Assembly: GCA_017880945.1 (NCBI GenBank)
Contig: JADGRM010000029.1
Span: forward strand, 1-13,534
Direction: 5' to 3'
From: Gallionella sp.
GTDB lineage: Bacteria > Pseudomonadota > Gammaproteobacteria > Burkholderiales > Gallionellaceae
Length of the DNA: 13,534 bases
In this document: one piece after another, positions 4,813 through 12,053 of the stretch
Numbering within the stretch: the first letter of the stretch is position 1
Layout: every line of letters starts with the position of its first letter
Notes under the pieces: model-generated
The model's input: only the letters and a program-made list of their open reading frames with translations
What the model was told of the DNA's origin: nothing
Database searches by the model: none
Translations under genes and position numbers: made by a program

Positions 4813-7224
4813 ATGGCATTGAAACGAGACTCCAGGAAATCCACTCCCATACAAGAGAAAAAACGAACAAGTGCGCTTAAGTCTGCGGCACTCGGATCGG
4901 TTGGGATACTCGGGGTCGGGATCGGCTTTGTGGGCATCAAGGTACCTTTCGCCGAATCCCTCGCCAGGGAGCATTGGCGCGCCGGGCTGGTCGCGCTACT
5001 GCTCCTTATTTTGATGATTCCGGGCTTCATCGGCCTGTTTCTCTATCTGGTCGATGCCAATCGTTTCAAGGGTGAAATTGTCCAGTTCGTCAAGGAACAG
5101 ACGCAACGCGACCTGGTGTTGCAGGGCGACCTCAAGTTGACCTTTTTCCCCAAGCTGGGACTGGAATCCGGGAAGATGTCGCTGAGCCAGCGCACTAGCG
5201 CCAGGGAATTCGCTTCCGTCAACAATGCCCGGTTCTCTATCGCCTGGTTGCCGCTGTTGCACAAACAACTGGTGTTCGATCACGTGGAAATAGACGGCGC
5301 GCGCGCCAACCTGACCCGCTTCAAGGACGGCACCACCAATTATGACGACCTGCTGATCCGCGATGAAACCCTGTCGCCGGTGACGTTCGATATCGACGGG
5401 GTGCGCATCACCAACTCATCCATCAACTGGCAGGACGAGGTCAAATGGCAGCGCGTCGCGTTGCAGGATATGCAGATCGAAACCGGCAGGCTCGCCGACA
5501 GGGTGCCTGGCAATCTGAAGGCGAGCTTCCATCTCAATTCCGAAAGGGCGCGCAGCGACTCCAGTATCGAATTGAAAAGCAGTTTGTTTTACGACCGCAA
5601 GGCGGGGCGTTATGAGTTCGCCGACATTGACGGAACGCTGGGAGGCACGGCGGGCGGGTTCAGCAATCTTGATCTGAAATTCAAGGGAGGGCTGAATATT
5701 CATCCCGCGCAGGAATTAATGCTGGCGGAGAACTTCGTCGTTTCGGGAACGGCTAATTACGGGCAGCGCAGCATCGAGGCCAAACTTGGTGTTCCCAAAC
5801 TGCAATTCGCCAAGGGAATACTAAGCGGTAGCCAGATCACGCTTGATGCGACGTTGTCTCAGTTCGATGAGAAGTGGACGACGGCGGTGCGGGTGCCGGC
5901 GTTCGAGTTTGCCAACAAGATATTCAATGCGGCGGAGCTCAGCGCCGATTTCGATTTCAAGGGCGATGGACGCACGCTGCAAGGCAAGTTGTCCAGCCCG
6001 GCCAGTGTGGACTTCGAAACCACGCCCAAGTTGCTGCTCAGTGCGATCGCGCTGAATTTTTCCGCCAAACATCCGATGCTGTCAGGCGAGCTGTCTGCAA
6101 CGGCGACAGGTAGCATGCAGGCGGATATTGACGAGCGGAATGCGAACCTCGGTTTCAAGGCAAAAATGGACGATAGCAAGATCACCGGCACGTTGGCGCT
6201 GCAGGATTTCAGCCACCCCGCCTACACGTTCGATCTGAATATCAACCGCCTCGATCTGGATCGTTATCTCTCAGCCGACTGGATCAAGCGCTATCAGAAC
6301 GATGCCACACTGTTCGATCTTGGCGGCATCAAGGATATGAATCTGCGCGGCACTCTGCATGCCGGCGAGATCAAGACGGCGAAGTTCGAAGCCAGCAAGC
6401 TGGCAGCGGATATCAAGATCGAGCAATCCGCGCTGACGATAGCGCCGCTGACGGCCACGCTTTACGGCGGCACGTTGACGGGCAGCATCAGCGCGTCAGC
6501 GCAGGGTACGCCACAGATCGCGCTCAAACAGAACCTGAAAGGCTTGCAGATGAAAGCGCTGCTCGCCAATACGGCAGACGCCGACAAGCTCTCGGGCAAG
6601 GGCGATGTTGCGCTGGACATCAGCGCGGAAGGCGGCAGCATCGGTGCGCTACGCAAGTCGCTGAACGGCAGCGTCTCGCTCGCACTGTCGCGCGGCGCGC
6701 TGTCCGGCATCGATTGGCGCACGGCATTGATCAGCGGCAAGGATGACCTGGGGACCAAGAGCGAGGCGCGTGTCCACGAAACCAGGTTCAGCGAAAGTAC
6801 CGATTTTTCCGAATTGAAAGCCGTGTTCAACATCAAGGAAGGCAGCGCTCACGGCAACAGTTTCGACATGAGATCGCCGCTGTTCCGCATTGCGGGTGAA
6901 GGCGACTTTGCGCTCGATTCCGGCCGCATCGATTACCAACTCGCCGCCAAAGTCTCTTCAACGCTCAAACGGCGCAGTGCGGGAGAGCTGGCCGAGTTGA
7001 GGGGTGTCACCGTGCCGGTCCGCGTGAGCGGCCCCTGGGCCACGCCTGCCATCGCTTTGGATTTTGCAGCCGCCAGCGGTGACATCGTGACCAAACGGAT
7101 CGCAGCCAAGGCTGCGGCAGAACAGGCAGCGGCCAAGGCAGCAGCCAAGGCAGCAGTTGTGCCTCCAGTCGCGAAGAGCATAGCCCCGACTAAAAAGCGG
7201 CCGGCCAAGTCAACCAGGAAATAA
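4813..7224 (+). CDS. AsmA family protein
   Basis: The 803-residue protein has AsmA-family features. A basic N-terminus is followed by a transmembrane helix at about 57-80, then DANRFKGEIVQFVKEQT, which resembles the conserved start of AsmA proteins, and LTFFPKLGLESGKMSLSQ (109-126). The long remainder is rich in beta-strand repeats. YGGTLTGSI (about 550-558) and the region GDFALDSGRIDYQLAAKV (about 695-712) match the C-terminal AsmA_2 part. AsmA-like proteins are anchored in the inner membrane and extend into the periplasm; larger members (TamB, YhdP) are linked to lipid transport to the outer membrane. By that analogy I infer an envelope role. Unusual points are about 55 residues before the main helix, including a glycine-rich hydrophobic run at 25-45, and an alanine/lysine-rich tail (about 760-803) encoded by short GCAGCCAAG-like repeats. 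The gene is 190 nt from the rhodanese gene and is probably its own transcription unit. Confidence 0.9.
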   Translation: MALKRDSRKSTPIQEKKRTSALKSAALGSVGILGVGIGFVGIKVPFAESLAREHWRAGLVALLLLILMIPGFIGLFLYLVDANRFKGEIVQFVKEQTQRDLVLQGDLKLTFFPKLGLESGKMSLSQRTSAREFASVNNARFSIAWLPLLHKQLVFDHVEIDGARANLTRFKDGTTNYDDLLIRDETLSPVTFDIDGVRITNSSINWQDEVKWQRVALQDMQIETGRLADRVPGNLKASFHLNSERARSDSSIELKSSLFYDRKAGRYEFADIDGTLGGTAGGFSNLDLKFKGGLNIHPAQELMLAENFVVSGTANYGQRSIEAKLGVPKLQFAKGILSGSQITLDATLSQFDEKWTTAVRVPAFEFANKIFNAAELSADFDFKGDGRTLQGKLSSPASVDFETTPKLLLSAIALNFSAKHPMLSGELSATATGSMQADIDERNANLGFKAKMDDSKITGTLALQDFSHPAYTFDLNINRLDLDRYLSADWIKRYQNDATLFDLGGIKDMNLRGTLHAGEIKTAKFEASKLAADIKIEQSALTIAPLTATLYGGTLTGSISASAQGTPQIALKQNLKGLQMKALLANTADADKLSGKGDVALDISAEGGSIGALRKSLNGSVSLALSRGALSGIDWRTALISGKDDLGTKSEARVHETRFSESTDFSELKAVFNIKEGSAHGNSFDMRSPLFRIAGEGDFALDSGRIDYQLAAKVSSTLKRRSAGELAELRGVTVPVRVSGPWATPAIALDFAAASGDIVTKRIAAKAAAEQAAAKAAAKAAVVPPVAKSIAPTKKRPAKSTRK

Positions 7225-7258
7225 CGGGATAGGCCCATAAATGAAAGAGTCTATTCCG
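7225..7258 (+). terminator. Hairpin after the AsmA gene, possible weak terminator
   Basis: CGGGATAG (7225-7232) pairs with CTATTCCG (7251-7258), including one G-U pair, with an 18-nt loop, immediately after the AsmA stop. There is no T-run, so it is not a standard intrinsic terminator. It could protect the 3' end of the mRNA or be incidental. Confidence 0.25.
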
Positions 7259-7310
7259 GGTACCACCAGTGGCAACCAGTTCAAAATTCTGGGAGAATAG
7301 CCGCCGGCAT

Positions 7311-7316
7311 AAGGAG
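7311..7316 (+). promoter_or_regulatory. Ribosome binding site that sets the xdhC start
   Basis: AAGGAG sits 6 nt before the ATG at 7323. It favours this ATG over the in-frame GTG at 7269, which would add 18 residues that do not look like family sequence. Confidence 0.85.
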
Positions 7317-7322
7317 TCACGT

Positions 7323-8384
7323 ATGGATAGCGTCGATCTTTCTGTACTCAAAACCCTGCGAGAGTGGCAAGCAGGGGAGTTTTCACTGTGGTTGGTGACG
7401 GTGGTGGAAACCTTCGGCTCCAGCCCGCGTCCTCAGGGCGCGATGCTCGCCCTGCGCGGTGACGGCTTGGCGGTGGGCTCGGTATCGGGCGGCTGCATCG
7501 AGGATGACCTGGTCCTGCGTGCGCAGCGCGGACAATTACCGACCGATCGCTGCGAGGTGCTGACGTTTGGTGTGACGCGCGAAGAAGCCAAGCGTTTCAG
7601 GTTACCGTGCGGCGGTGTCATACGCCTGGTCATTGAACCAATACAAAACGCGGATTGGGTGGAGCAAGTCCTGCAACTGGTCCAGGCACATCGGCTGGTC
7701 AGGCGCACGTTGCACTTCAATACATTGCAGGTCGTGCTGGACAACGCCAGCCGCACCGACAACTTCGTGTTTGACGGCGAAACATTGACCACGGTGCACG
7801 GTCCGCGCTGGCGGATGCTGATCATCGGTGCCGGCCAGACTTCCGGTTATCTCGCACGCATGGCGCAAGCGCTTGATTACCAGGTGATCGTCTGCGATCC
7901 GCGCGAAGAGATGCGCCACACCTGGGACGTGCCGGACACAACGCTGACGAGCGAGATGCCCGACGACGCGGTGCTGGCACTGCAAGTCGATGGCTCAACC
8001 GTGATCATCGCGCTGACACATGATCCCAAGCTGGATGACATGGCGCTGCTGGAGGCGCTGAAATCTCCGGCGTTCTATGTCGGTGCGCTTGGCTCACTGG
8101 CCAACAATGCAAAGCGCCGCGAGCGGCTGGCATTGTTCGATCTCACCGATCAGGAAATCGCCCGGCTGCACGGGCCGGTGGGCTTGAACATCGGCAGCCG
8201 TACTCCACCGGAGATCGCAGTGTCCATCCTCGCGCATTTGATCTCCGTTCGAAACCAGTCTGCTGAAGCAACTCGTCCTACTCAAACTGTCAATCAGGTT
8301 CAATCCATCAACCAGTCTCAACCCAACAACCAGTCTCAACCCAACAACCAGTCTCAACCCAACAACCAGGAGGTGTGCTCATGA
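7323..8384 (+). CDS. XdhC/CoxI family molybdenum cofactor chaperone
   Basis: The 353-residue protein belongs to the XdhC/CoxI family. In studied members it binds the molybdenum cofactor, helps its sulfuration and hands it to a xanthine-oxidase-family enzyme. The N-terminal part has ETFGSSPRPQGAML (29-42), GSVSGGCIEDDL (52-63) and LPCGG (94-98). The C-terminal Rossmann part has LIIGAGQTSGYLA (166-178), FYVGALGSLANNAKR (251-265) and IGSRTPPEIAVSILAHLI (290-307). Family homology ends near residue 310. Residues about 311-353 are a Gln/Asn/Pro/Ser-rich tail built from 18-nt repeats. No signal peptide is present, so it acts in the cytosol. Its stop overlaps the ATG of the [2Fe-2S] subunit (ATGA at 8381-8384), consistent with service to that enzyme. 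It is the first gene of the 7323-11698 operon. Confidence 0.93.
   Translation: MDSVDLSVLKTLREWQAGEFSLWLVTVVETFGSSPRPQGAMLALRGDGLAVGSVSGGCIEDDLVLRAQRGQLPTDRCEVLTFGVTREEAKRFRLPCGGVIRLVIEPIQNADWVEQVLQLVQAHRLVRRTLHFNTLQVVLDNASRTDNFVFDGETLTTVHGPRWRMLIIGAGQTSGYLARMAQALDYQVIVCDPREEMRHTWDVPDTTLTSEMPDDAVLALQVDGSTVIIALTHDPKLDDMALLEALKSPAFYVGALGSLANNAKRRERLALFDLTDQEIARLHGPVGLNIGSRTPPEIAVSILAHLISVRNQSAEATRPTQTVNQVQSINQSQPNNQSQPNNQSQPNNQEVCS
8292..8369 (+). repeat. 18-nt in-frame tandem repeat at the xdhC 3' end
   Basis: Three perfect copies of AACCAGTCTCAACCCAAC lie at 8310-8327, 8328-8345 and 8346-8363. A degenerate copy precedes them (8292-8309) and a 6-nt partial copy follows (8364-8369). They encode NQVQSI, then NQSQPN three times, then NQ. 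The unit is a multiple of three, so copy-number change would lengthen or shorten the XdhC tail without a frameshift. The last partial copy merges into the ribosome binding site of the next gene. Confidence 0.95.
8368..8373 (+). promoter_or_regulatory. Ribosome binding site of the [2Fe-2S] subunit gene
   Basis: A consensus AGGAGG lies 7 nt before the ATG at 8381, within the last codons of xdhC. It decides the start in favour of 8381 over an in-frame GTG at 8375, which would lie only 1 nt from the motif. Confidence 0.88.
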
Positions 8385-8866
8385 TCTCTCTAATCATCAA
8401 CGGCAAAACGACCAAGGTCGATGCCGACCCCAATACGCCCTTGCTCTGGGTGCTGCGCGACCACCTGCAACTGACCGGCACCAAATACGGCTGCGGCATC
8501 GCGCAGTGCGGTGCCTGCACCGTGCACCTGGATGGCCGCGCAGTTCGTTCCTGCGTGACGCCAGTTTCCATGGCAAGCGGAAAGCAAGTCACCACGATCG
8601 AAGGTCTTGCCGAAACCGCGCTGGGCAAAACAGTGCAGGCGGCCTGGCAGGAAGTGGACGTGCCGCAGTGCGGATACTGCCAGTCCGGCCAGATCATGGC
8701 GGCCACCGCGCTGCTCAAGGAGAATCTGCACCCCAGCGAATCAGAGATCACCGCTGCGATGGATGGCATCCTGTGCCGTTGCGGCACTTACAACCGCATC
8801 CGCGCGGCGATCCAGAAGGTGGCGAAACACCCGTTGTTGGCTGAACAAAGCGGAGGTGCCAAATGA
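8381..8866 (+). CDS. [2Fe-2S] subunit of xanthine-oxidase-family molybdoenzyme (isoquinoline 1-oxidoreductase alpha-type)
   Basis: The 161-residue protein is the small iron-sulfur subunit that passes electrons from the molybdenum site. The plant-ferredoxin-type N-terminal domain holds the first [2Fe-2S] cluster with C38, C43, C46 (CGIAQCGACTVHLDG) and C58. The helical C-terminal domain holds the second with C97, C100 (CGYCQSGQ), C132 and C134 (LCRCGTY). All eight ligands are present and the length is normal for the family. It has no export signal of its own. The partner large subunit has a Tat signal, so the small subunit is likely carried out as a folded passenger. The gene overlaps xdhC upstream and the large-subunit gene downstream by 4 nt each (ATGA), which suits equal synthesis of the two subunits. 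The substrate cannot be read from this subunit. Confidence 0.94.
   Translation: MISLIINGKTTKVDADPNTPLLWVLRDHLQLTGTKYGCGIAQCGACTVHLDGRAVRSCVTPVSMASGKQVTTIEGLAETALGKTVQAAWQEVDVPQCGYCQSGQIMAATALLKENLHPSESEITAAMDGILCRCGTYNRIRAAIQKVAKHPLLAEQSGGAK
8852..8857 (+). promoter_or_regulatory. Ribosome binding site of the molybdopterin subunit gene
   Basis: GGAGGT lies 5 nt before the ATG at 8863. It favours the first of several closely spaced in-frame ATG codons (8863, 8875, 8887, 8896). Confidence 0.75.
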
Positions 8867-8898
8867 AAACCCAAATGGAAAACCAAATGGAAAACATG
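8863..8898 (+). repeat. 12-nt in-frame repeat at the start of the large-subunit gene
   Basis: Three consecutive 12-nt units, close to ATGGAAAACCAA, encode MKTQ, MENQ and MENM before the twin-arginine signal. Each unit begins with ATG, so the repeat multiplies possible start codons. The added residues lie ahead of the signal motif and may be neutral. Confidence 0.7.
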
Positions 8899-11058
8899 GC
8901 CGCACAAAATCCTTCGCGCCGTAAATTTCTCAAGGAATCCACCGCATTGATGGGCGGTCTGGTGATCGGCTTTTACCTGCCGATTAAAAGCGGCCGTGCT
9001 TATGCAGCCGATGCGCCACCGAAGCTGGTATACCCCCCCAACGCTTTCATCCGCATCGCAGCAGACGACAGCATCACGATCGTCGTCAACAAGTCCGAGA
9101 TGGGGCAGGGTGTCTACACCTCGCTGCCGATGCTGATCGCTGAGGAACTGGAAGCCGACTGGAGCCGCATCCGCGTCGAGTCCGCACCGGTGGCCGCGGT
9201 GTATAACCACACCGGCTTCGGCATGCAAATGACCGGGGGCAGTTCCAGCATCCCGTCGTCGTGGGAACAACTCAGGCAAGTAGGCGCCAGTGGCAGGATT
9301 TTGCTGATCCGCGCTGCGGCCCAACAATGGGGCGTGCCGGAAGGCGAATGCCATGCCGAGAACAGCCAGGTGATTCATGCCGGCAGCGGCAAGAAATTAA
9401 GTTACGGAAAACTGGCAGATGCCGCAGCAAAACTGCCGCTGCCGGACAACGTCGCACTCAAGTCGCCCAAGGATTTCAAGCTGATCGGCAAGGCTACAAA
9501 ACGTCTCGATACACCGGCAAAGATCAACGGCAGCGCCCAGTTCGGCCTCGACGTTTATCTGCCCGGCATGCTGACTGTGTTGATCGCGCGCAGCCCGGTA
9601 TTCGGGGGCAAGGTGAAGCGCTTCGACGCGACCGAGGCGCGCAAGCTGCCGGGCGTGCAGGGTGTCTATCAGGTGCCTACCGGAATAGCGGTTGCTGCAT
9701 CCGGTTTCTGGCCCGCCAAGACTGCGCGCGACCTGCTGGAAATCGAATGGGATGAAGGGCCGGGTGCGGCACTTTCCACCCCGAAGATGCGCGCGGAATA
9801 TCTCGAACTGGCAAAACAACCGGGTGCCATAGCGCGCAAGGATGGCGATACCGTGCAGGGTTTCAAGGCAGCACACAAGTCCATCAGTGCCGAGTATGAG
9901 ATACCGTATCTGGCACACGCCGCGATGGAGCCGCTCAACGTGGTGGTGGACCTCAAGCCCGACCATTGCAGCATCTGGACCGGCACCCAGATGCAGACCA
10001 TGGACCACGCGATGGCGGCAAAGACCGCAGGGCTCAAGCCGGAACAGGTGGAAATTCATACGACTTTTCTCGGTGGCGGTTTTGGCCGGCGCGCCAATCC
10101 AAGATCTGATTTCGTTGTAGAGGCGGTGCAGGTGGCCATGGCGGTCGCACAACCGGTCAAGGTCGTGTGGACGCGCGAGGACGACACGCGTGGCGGCAAC
10201 TACCGGCCGATGTGGTCCGACCACATCGAGGCGGGAATCGCAAAAGACGGCAAACCGCTGGCCTGGAAACACACCCTCGTCGGCCAGTCCATTGTTGCCG
10301 ATACTTCGTTCGAAGCCTTCATGACCCATAACGGCGTCGACGCCACCTCGGTGGAGGGCGCGGCGACACTGCCCTACGTGATTCCCAACCTGCAGGTCGA
10401 ACTGCACAGCCCGAAGAATGCCGTGCCTGTCCAGTGGTGGCGCTCGGTTGGCCACTCGCATACGGCGTTCGTGGTCGAAACGATGATCGACGAACTCGCA
10501 CATCTGGCCGGTAAAGACCCGGTAGCCTATCGGCTCGGCATCCTGCCTGCCGATTCGCGTTACAGAGGCGTGTTGCAACTGGCCGCAAAAAATGCCGGTT
10601 GGGGCAAAAAGAAATTGCCTGCAGGTCATGCTTACGGTGTGGCGGTACACAAGTCTTTCGACAGCTATGTGGCAGAGATCGCCGAGGTGTCGCTGGAAAA
10701 CGGAAAGATACGCGTGCATCGCGTGGTCGCTGCAGTAGATTGCGGCATGGTCATCAACCCGGACGGCGTGCGTCAGCAGATCGAAGGCGGCATCGTCTAC
10801 GGACTCTCAGCCGCCTTGCATGGTGCGATCACGCTGGAAAACGGCCGCGTGATGCAATCCAATTTCCATGACTACGCGCCGCTGCGCTTTTCCGAAATGC
10901 CGCGGGTCGAGGTAGATATCGTGGCAAGTGGTGAACTGCCCACCGGCATCGGAGAACCGGGCACGCCGCCTATCGCACCGGCGGTTGCCAACGCGGTGTT
11001 CACGCTGACCGGCAAGCGCTTGCGGCGCATGCCGTTCGACCAGGAAAGCTTTGCCTAA
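8863..11058 (+). CDS. Tat-exported molybdopterin-binding subunit of xanthine-oxidase-family enzyme (isoquinoline 1-oxidoreductase beta-type)
   Basis: The 731-residue large subunit matches the IorB-type branch of the xanthine oxidase family, whose members hydroxylate N-heterocycles or oxidise aldehydes with water as the oxygen source. A twin-arginine signal is visible: SRRKFLKES (R19, R20), a hydrophobic core at about 27-40 and a likely cleavage after AYA near residue 49. The mature part begins with NAFIRIAADDSITIVVNKSEMGQG. Cofactor-binding motifs include MTGGSSS (123-129), GGGFGRR (404-410) and QIEGGIVYGLSAAL (639-652). Glu698 in GIGEPGTPP is the conserved active-site glutamate. No cytochrome c or FAD domain is fused and none is encoded beside it, so the electron acceptor is unknown; family relatives often use cytochromes. 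Substrate is not predictable here. The start overlaps the small-subunit stop and the end overlaps the mocA-like start by 8 nt. Confidence 0.93.
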   Translation: MKTQMENQMENMAAQNPSRRKFLKESTALMGGLVIGFYLPIKSGRAYAADAPPKLVYPPNAFIRIAADDSITIVVNKSEMGQGVYTSLPMLIAEELEADWSRIRVESAPVAAVYNHTGFGMQMTGGSSSIPSSWEQLRQVGASGRILLIRAAAQQWGVPEGECHAENSQVIHAGSGKKLSYGKLADAAAKLPLPDNVALKSPKDFKLIGKATKRLDTPAKINGSAQFGLDVYLPGMLTVLIARSPVFGGKVKRFDATEARKLPGVQGVYQVPTGIAVAASGFWPAKTARDLLEIEWDEGPGAALSTPKMRAEYLELAKQPGAIARKDGDTVQGFKAAHKSISAEYEIPYLAHAAMEPLNVVVDLKPDHCSIWTGTQMQTMDHAMAAKTAGLKPEQVEIHTTFLGGGFGRRANPRSDFVVEAVQVAMAVAQPVKVVWTREDDTRGGNYRPMWSDHIEAGIAKDGKPLAWKHTLVGQSIVADTSFEAFMTHNGVDATSVEGAATLPYVIPNLQVELHSPKNAVPVQWWRSVGHSHTAFVVETMIDELAHLAGKDPVAYRLGILPADSRYRGVLQLAAKNAGWGKKKLPAGHAYGVAVHKSFDSYVAEIAEVSLENGKIRVHRVVAAVDCGMVINPDGVRQQIEGGIVYGLSAALHGAITLENGRVMQSNFHDYAPLRFSEMPRVEVDIVASGELPTGIGEPGTPPIAPAVANAVFTLTGKRLRRMPFDQESFA

Positions 11059-11698
11059 TCCGTGGACTGATCCGGGGCCTGATTCTGGGGCTGAGCCAGG
11101 TGAAGTCGCCGCCATCGTGCTGGCAGCGGGAGCCTCGCGCCGCTTCGGTTCAGACAAGTTGCTGCATCCGGTTACGCTGCATGGCGTGACATTGCCACTC
11201 GCCGCACACAGTCTGCTGCCATGGTTGGAGACGTTCGGGCATGCCACAGTGGTAGTCAGACCGGGAGCAGAAATATTTTGCAGTGCGATTGAAACTGCGC
11301 TGGGCGCGATCAAATCAGCGCCGATACGCTGGATCGAATGTGTGGATGCCGCGCAGGGTATGGCTATCAGCCTCGTCTGCGGCGTGCGCGCAAACCGTGA
11401 TGCCGCTGGTTGGCTGATCGGGTTGGCCGATATGCCTGCTGTTCCTTCGGCAGCAATTGCGGGCGTGCGAAATGCGCTGTTAGCCGGGGCAGCCTTGGCC
11501 GCTCCCTCCTGCGATGGCAGGCGCGGCCATCCGGTCGGGTTTGCCTCTAATTACTACGAAGAATTACTGGTGCTGCAGGGGGATAATGGTGCTCGACGTT
11601 TGCTGGAGCGCGAAATATCCAATGTCATGGATATAAAGATCGACCATGCTGGAATTTTTGCTGACATCGATATCCCGGGCGATCTGCAATATCTGTGA
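11051..11698 (+). CDS. mocA: MocA/MobA-like nucleotidyltransferase, probable molybdenum cofactor cytidylyltransferase
   Basis: The 215-residue protein has the NTP-transferase fold of molybdenum cofactor maturation enzymes. VLAAGASRRFGSDKLL (23-38) is the nucleotide-binding loop, GLADMPAV (124-131) carries the metal-binding aspartate, GRRGHPVGF (156-164) follows, and GDNGARRLL (177-185) is typical of the MocA branch. MocA joins CTP to molybdopterin to give the cytosine dinucleotide cofactor used by many bacterial xanthine-oxidase-family enzymes, which fits the upstream subunits. The GTP-using MobA is less likely given this context. The start is a TTG at 11051, inside the end of the large-subunit gene, with AGGAA at 11042-11046 upstream. 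No later start precedes the nucleotide-binding loop, so TTG is the best choice. The first 17 residues are Pro/Asp/Gly-rich and not part of the fold. It is the last gene of the operon. Confidence 0.88.
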   Translation: MPNPWTDPGPDSGAEPGEVAAIVLAAGASRRFGSDKLLHPVTLHGVTLPLAAHSLLPWLETFGHATVVVRPGAEIFCSAIETALGAIKSAPIRWIECVDAAQGMAISLVCGVRANRDAAGWLIGLADMPAVPSAAIAGVRNALLAGAALAAPSCDGRRGHPVGFASNYYEELLVLQGDNGARRLLEREISNVMDIKIDHAGIFADIDIPGDLQYL

Positions 11699-11840
11699 AA
11701 AATTCTCGGCAGATACCATTGATAAGAATGCAATTGCGCAGAATGAACTATGGTACGAATCACGATAGAACATGCTTACCAAAACTACACCTGGGTGGAA
11801 TGAACTGCAGCAACAGGGTCGATAGCTTAAGGTTAAGGAA

Positions 11841-11942
11841 ATGAAAAGACTGCTTCCCGGTCGCCGGATTTATCGCTTCGGGCGCACCTGTTGGAAAAAA
11901 ACGAAGGACGTCGTAGCGGAACCTGGCAAGGATGGCTGGTGA
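11841..11942 (+). CDS. Doubtful short ORF, 33 residues, basic
   Basis: The ATG at 11841 follows AAGG (11829-11832) by 8 nt and opens a 33-codon frame ending in TGA. The peptide is rich in Lys and Arg (for example LPGRRIYRFGR and WKKTK) and I do not recognise it. The same frame extends upstream through KVKE to a TAG at 11823 and beyond it to an ATG at 11772, so a single base change would give a 56-residue ORF. It could be a small gene, a decayed one, or chance. Confidence 0.18.
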   Translation: MKRLLPGRRIYRFGRTCWKKTKDVVAEPGKDGW

Positions 11943-11950
11943 TGATCAGC

Positions 11951-11978
11951 CGGATATGCAGCGAGGATATGCTATCCG
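11951..11978. other. Hairpin in the mocA-transporter gap
   Basis: CGGATA (11951-11956) and GCA (11958-11960) pair with TGC (11970-11972) and TATCCG (11973-11978), with one bulged T and a 9-nt loop. GGATATGC also occurs twice as a direct repeat inside it (from 11953 and from 11965). The bases that follow are AT-rich but have no T-run, so a terminator role is uncertain. Confidence 0.4.
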
Positions 11979-12053
11979 AATAATCTTGGATGGTGCGGGC
12001 GCCTCGGTCAGGTATCATGCGACACCTTCCGATTTTTTCTCGATGATTGTCTG

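Larger units (their letters stand above)
11699..12053. other. Intergenic region without a firm gene
   Basis: This stretch of 355 nt separates the molybdoenzyme operon from the transporter gene. I see no tRNA or canonical terminator. It holds a doubtful short ORF (11841-11942), which extends upstream in the same frame to an ATG at 11772 but is interrupted by a TAG at 11823, and a hairpin at 11951-11978. TATCAT at 12013-12018 resembles a -10 element for the transporter gene, but no -35 element lies at a proper distance. Confidence 0.6.

Noticed and set aside
7269..7322. Upstream GTG start for xdhC
   Set aside because: The ATG at 7323 has a strong AAGGAG at proper spacing. The 18 extra residues overlap this site and do not look like family sequence.
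8375..8380. GTG start for the [2Fe-2S] subunit
   Set aside because: It would leave only 1 nt after AGGAGG; the ATG at 8381 has normal spacing.
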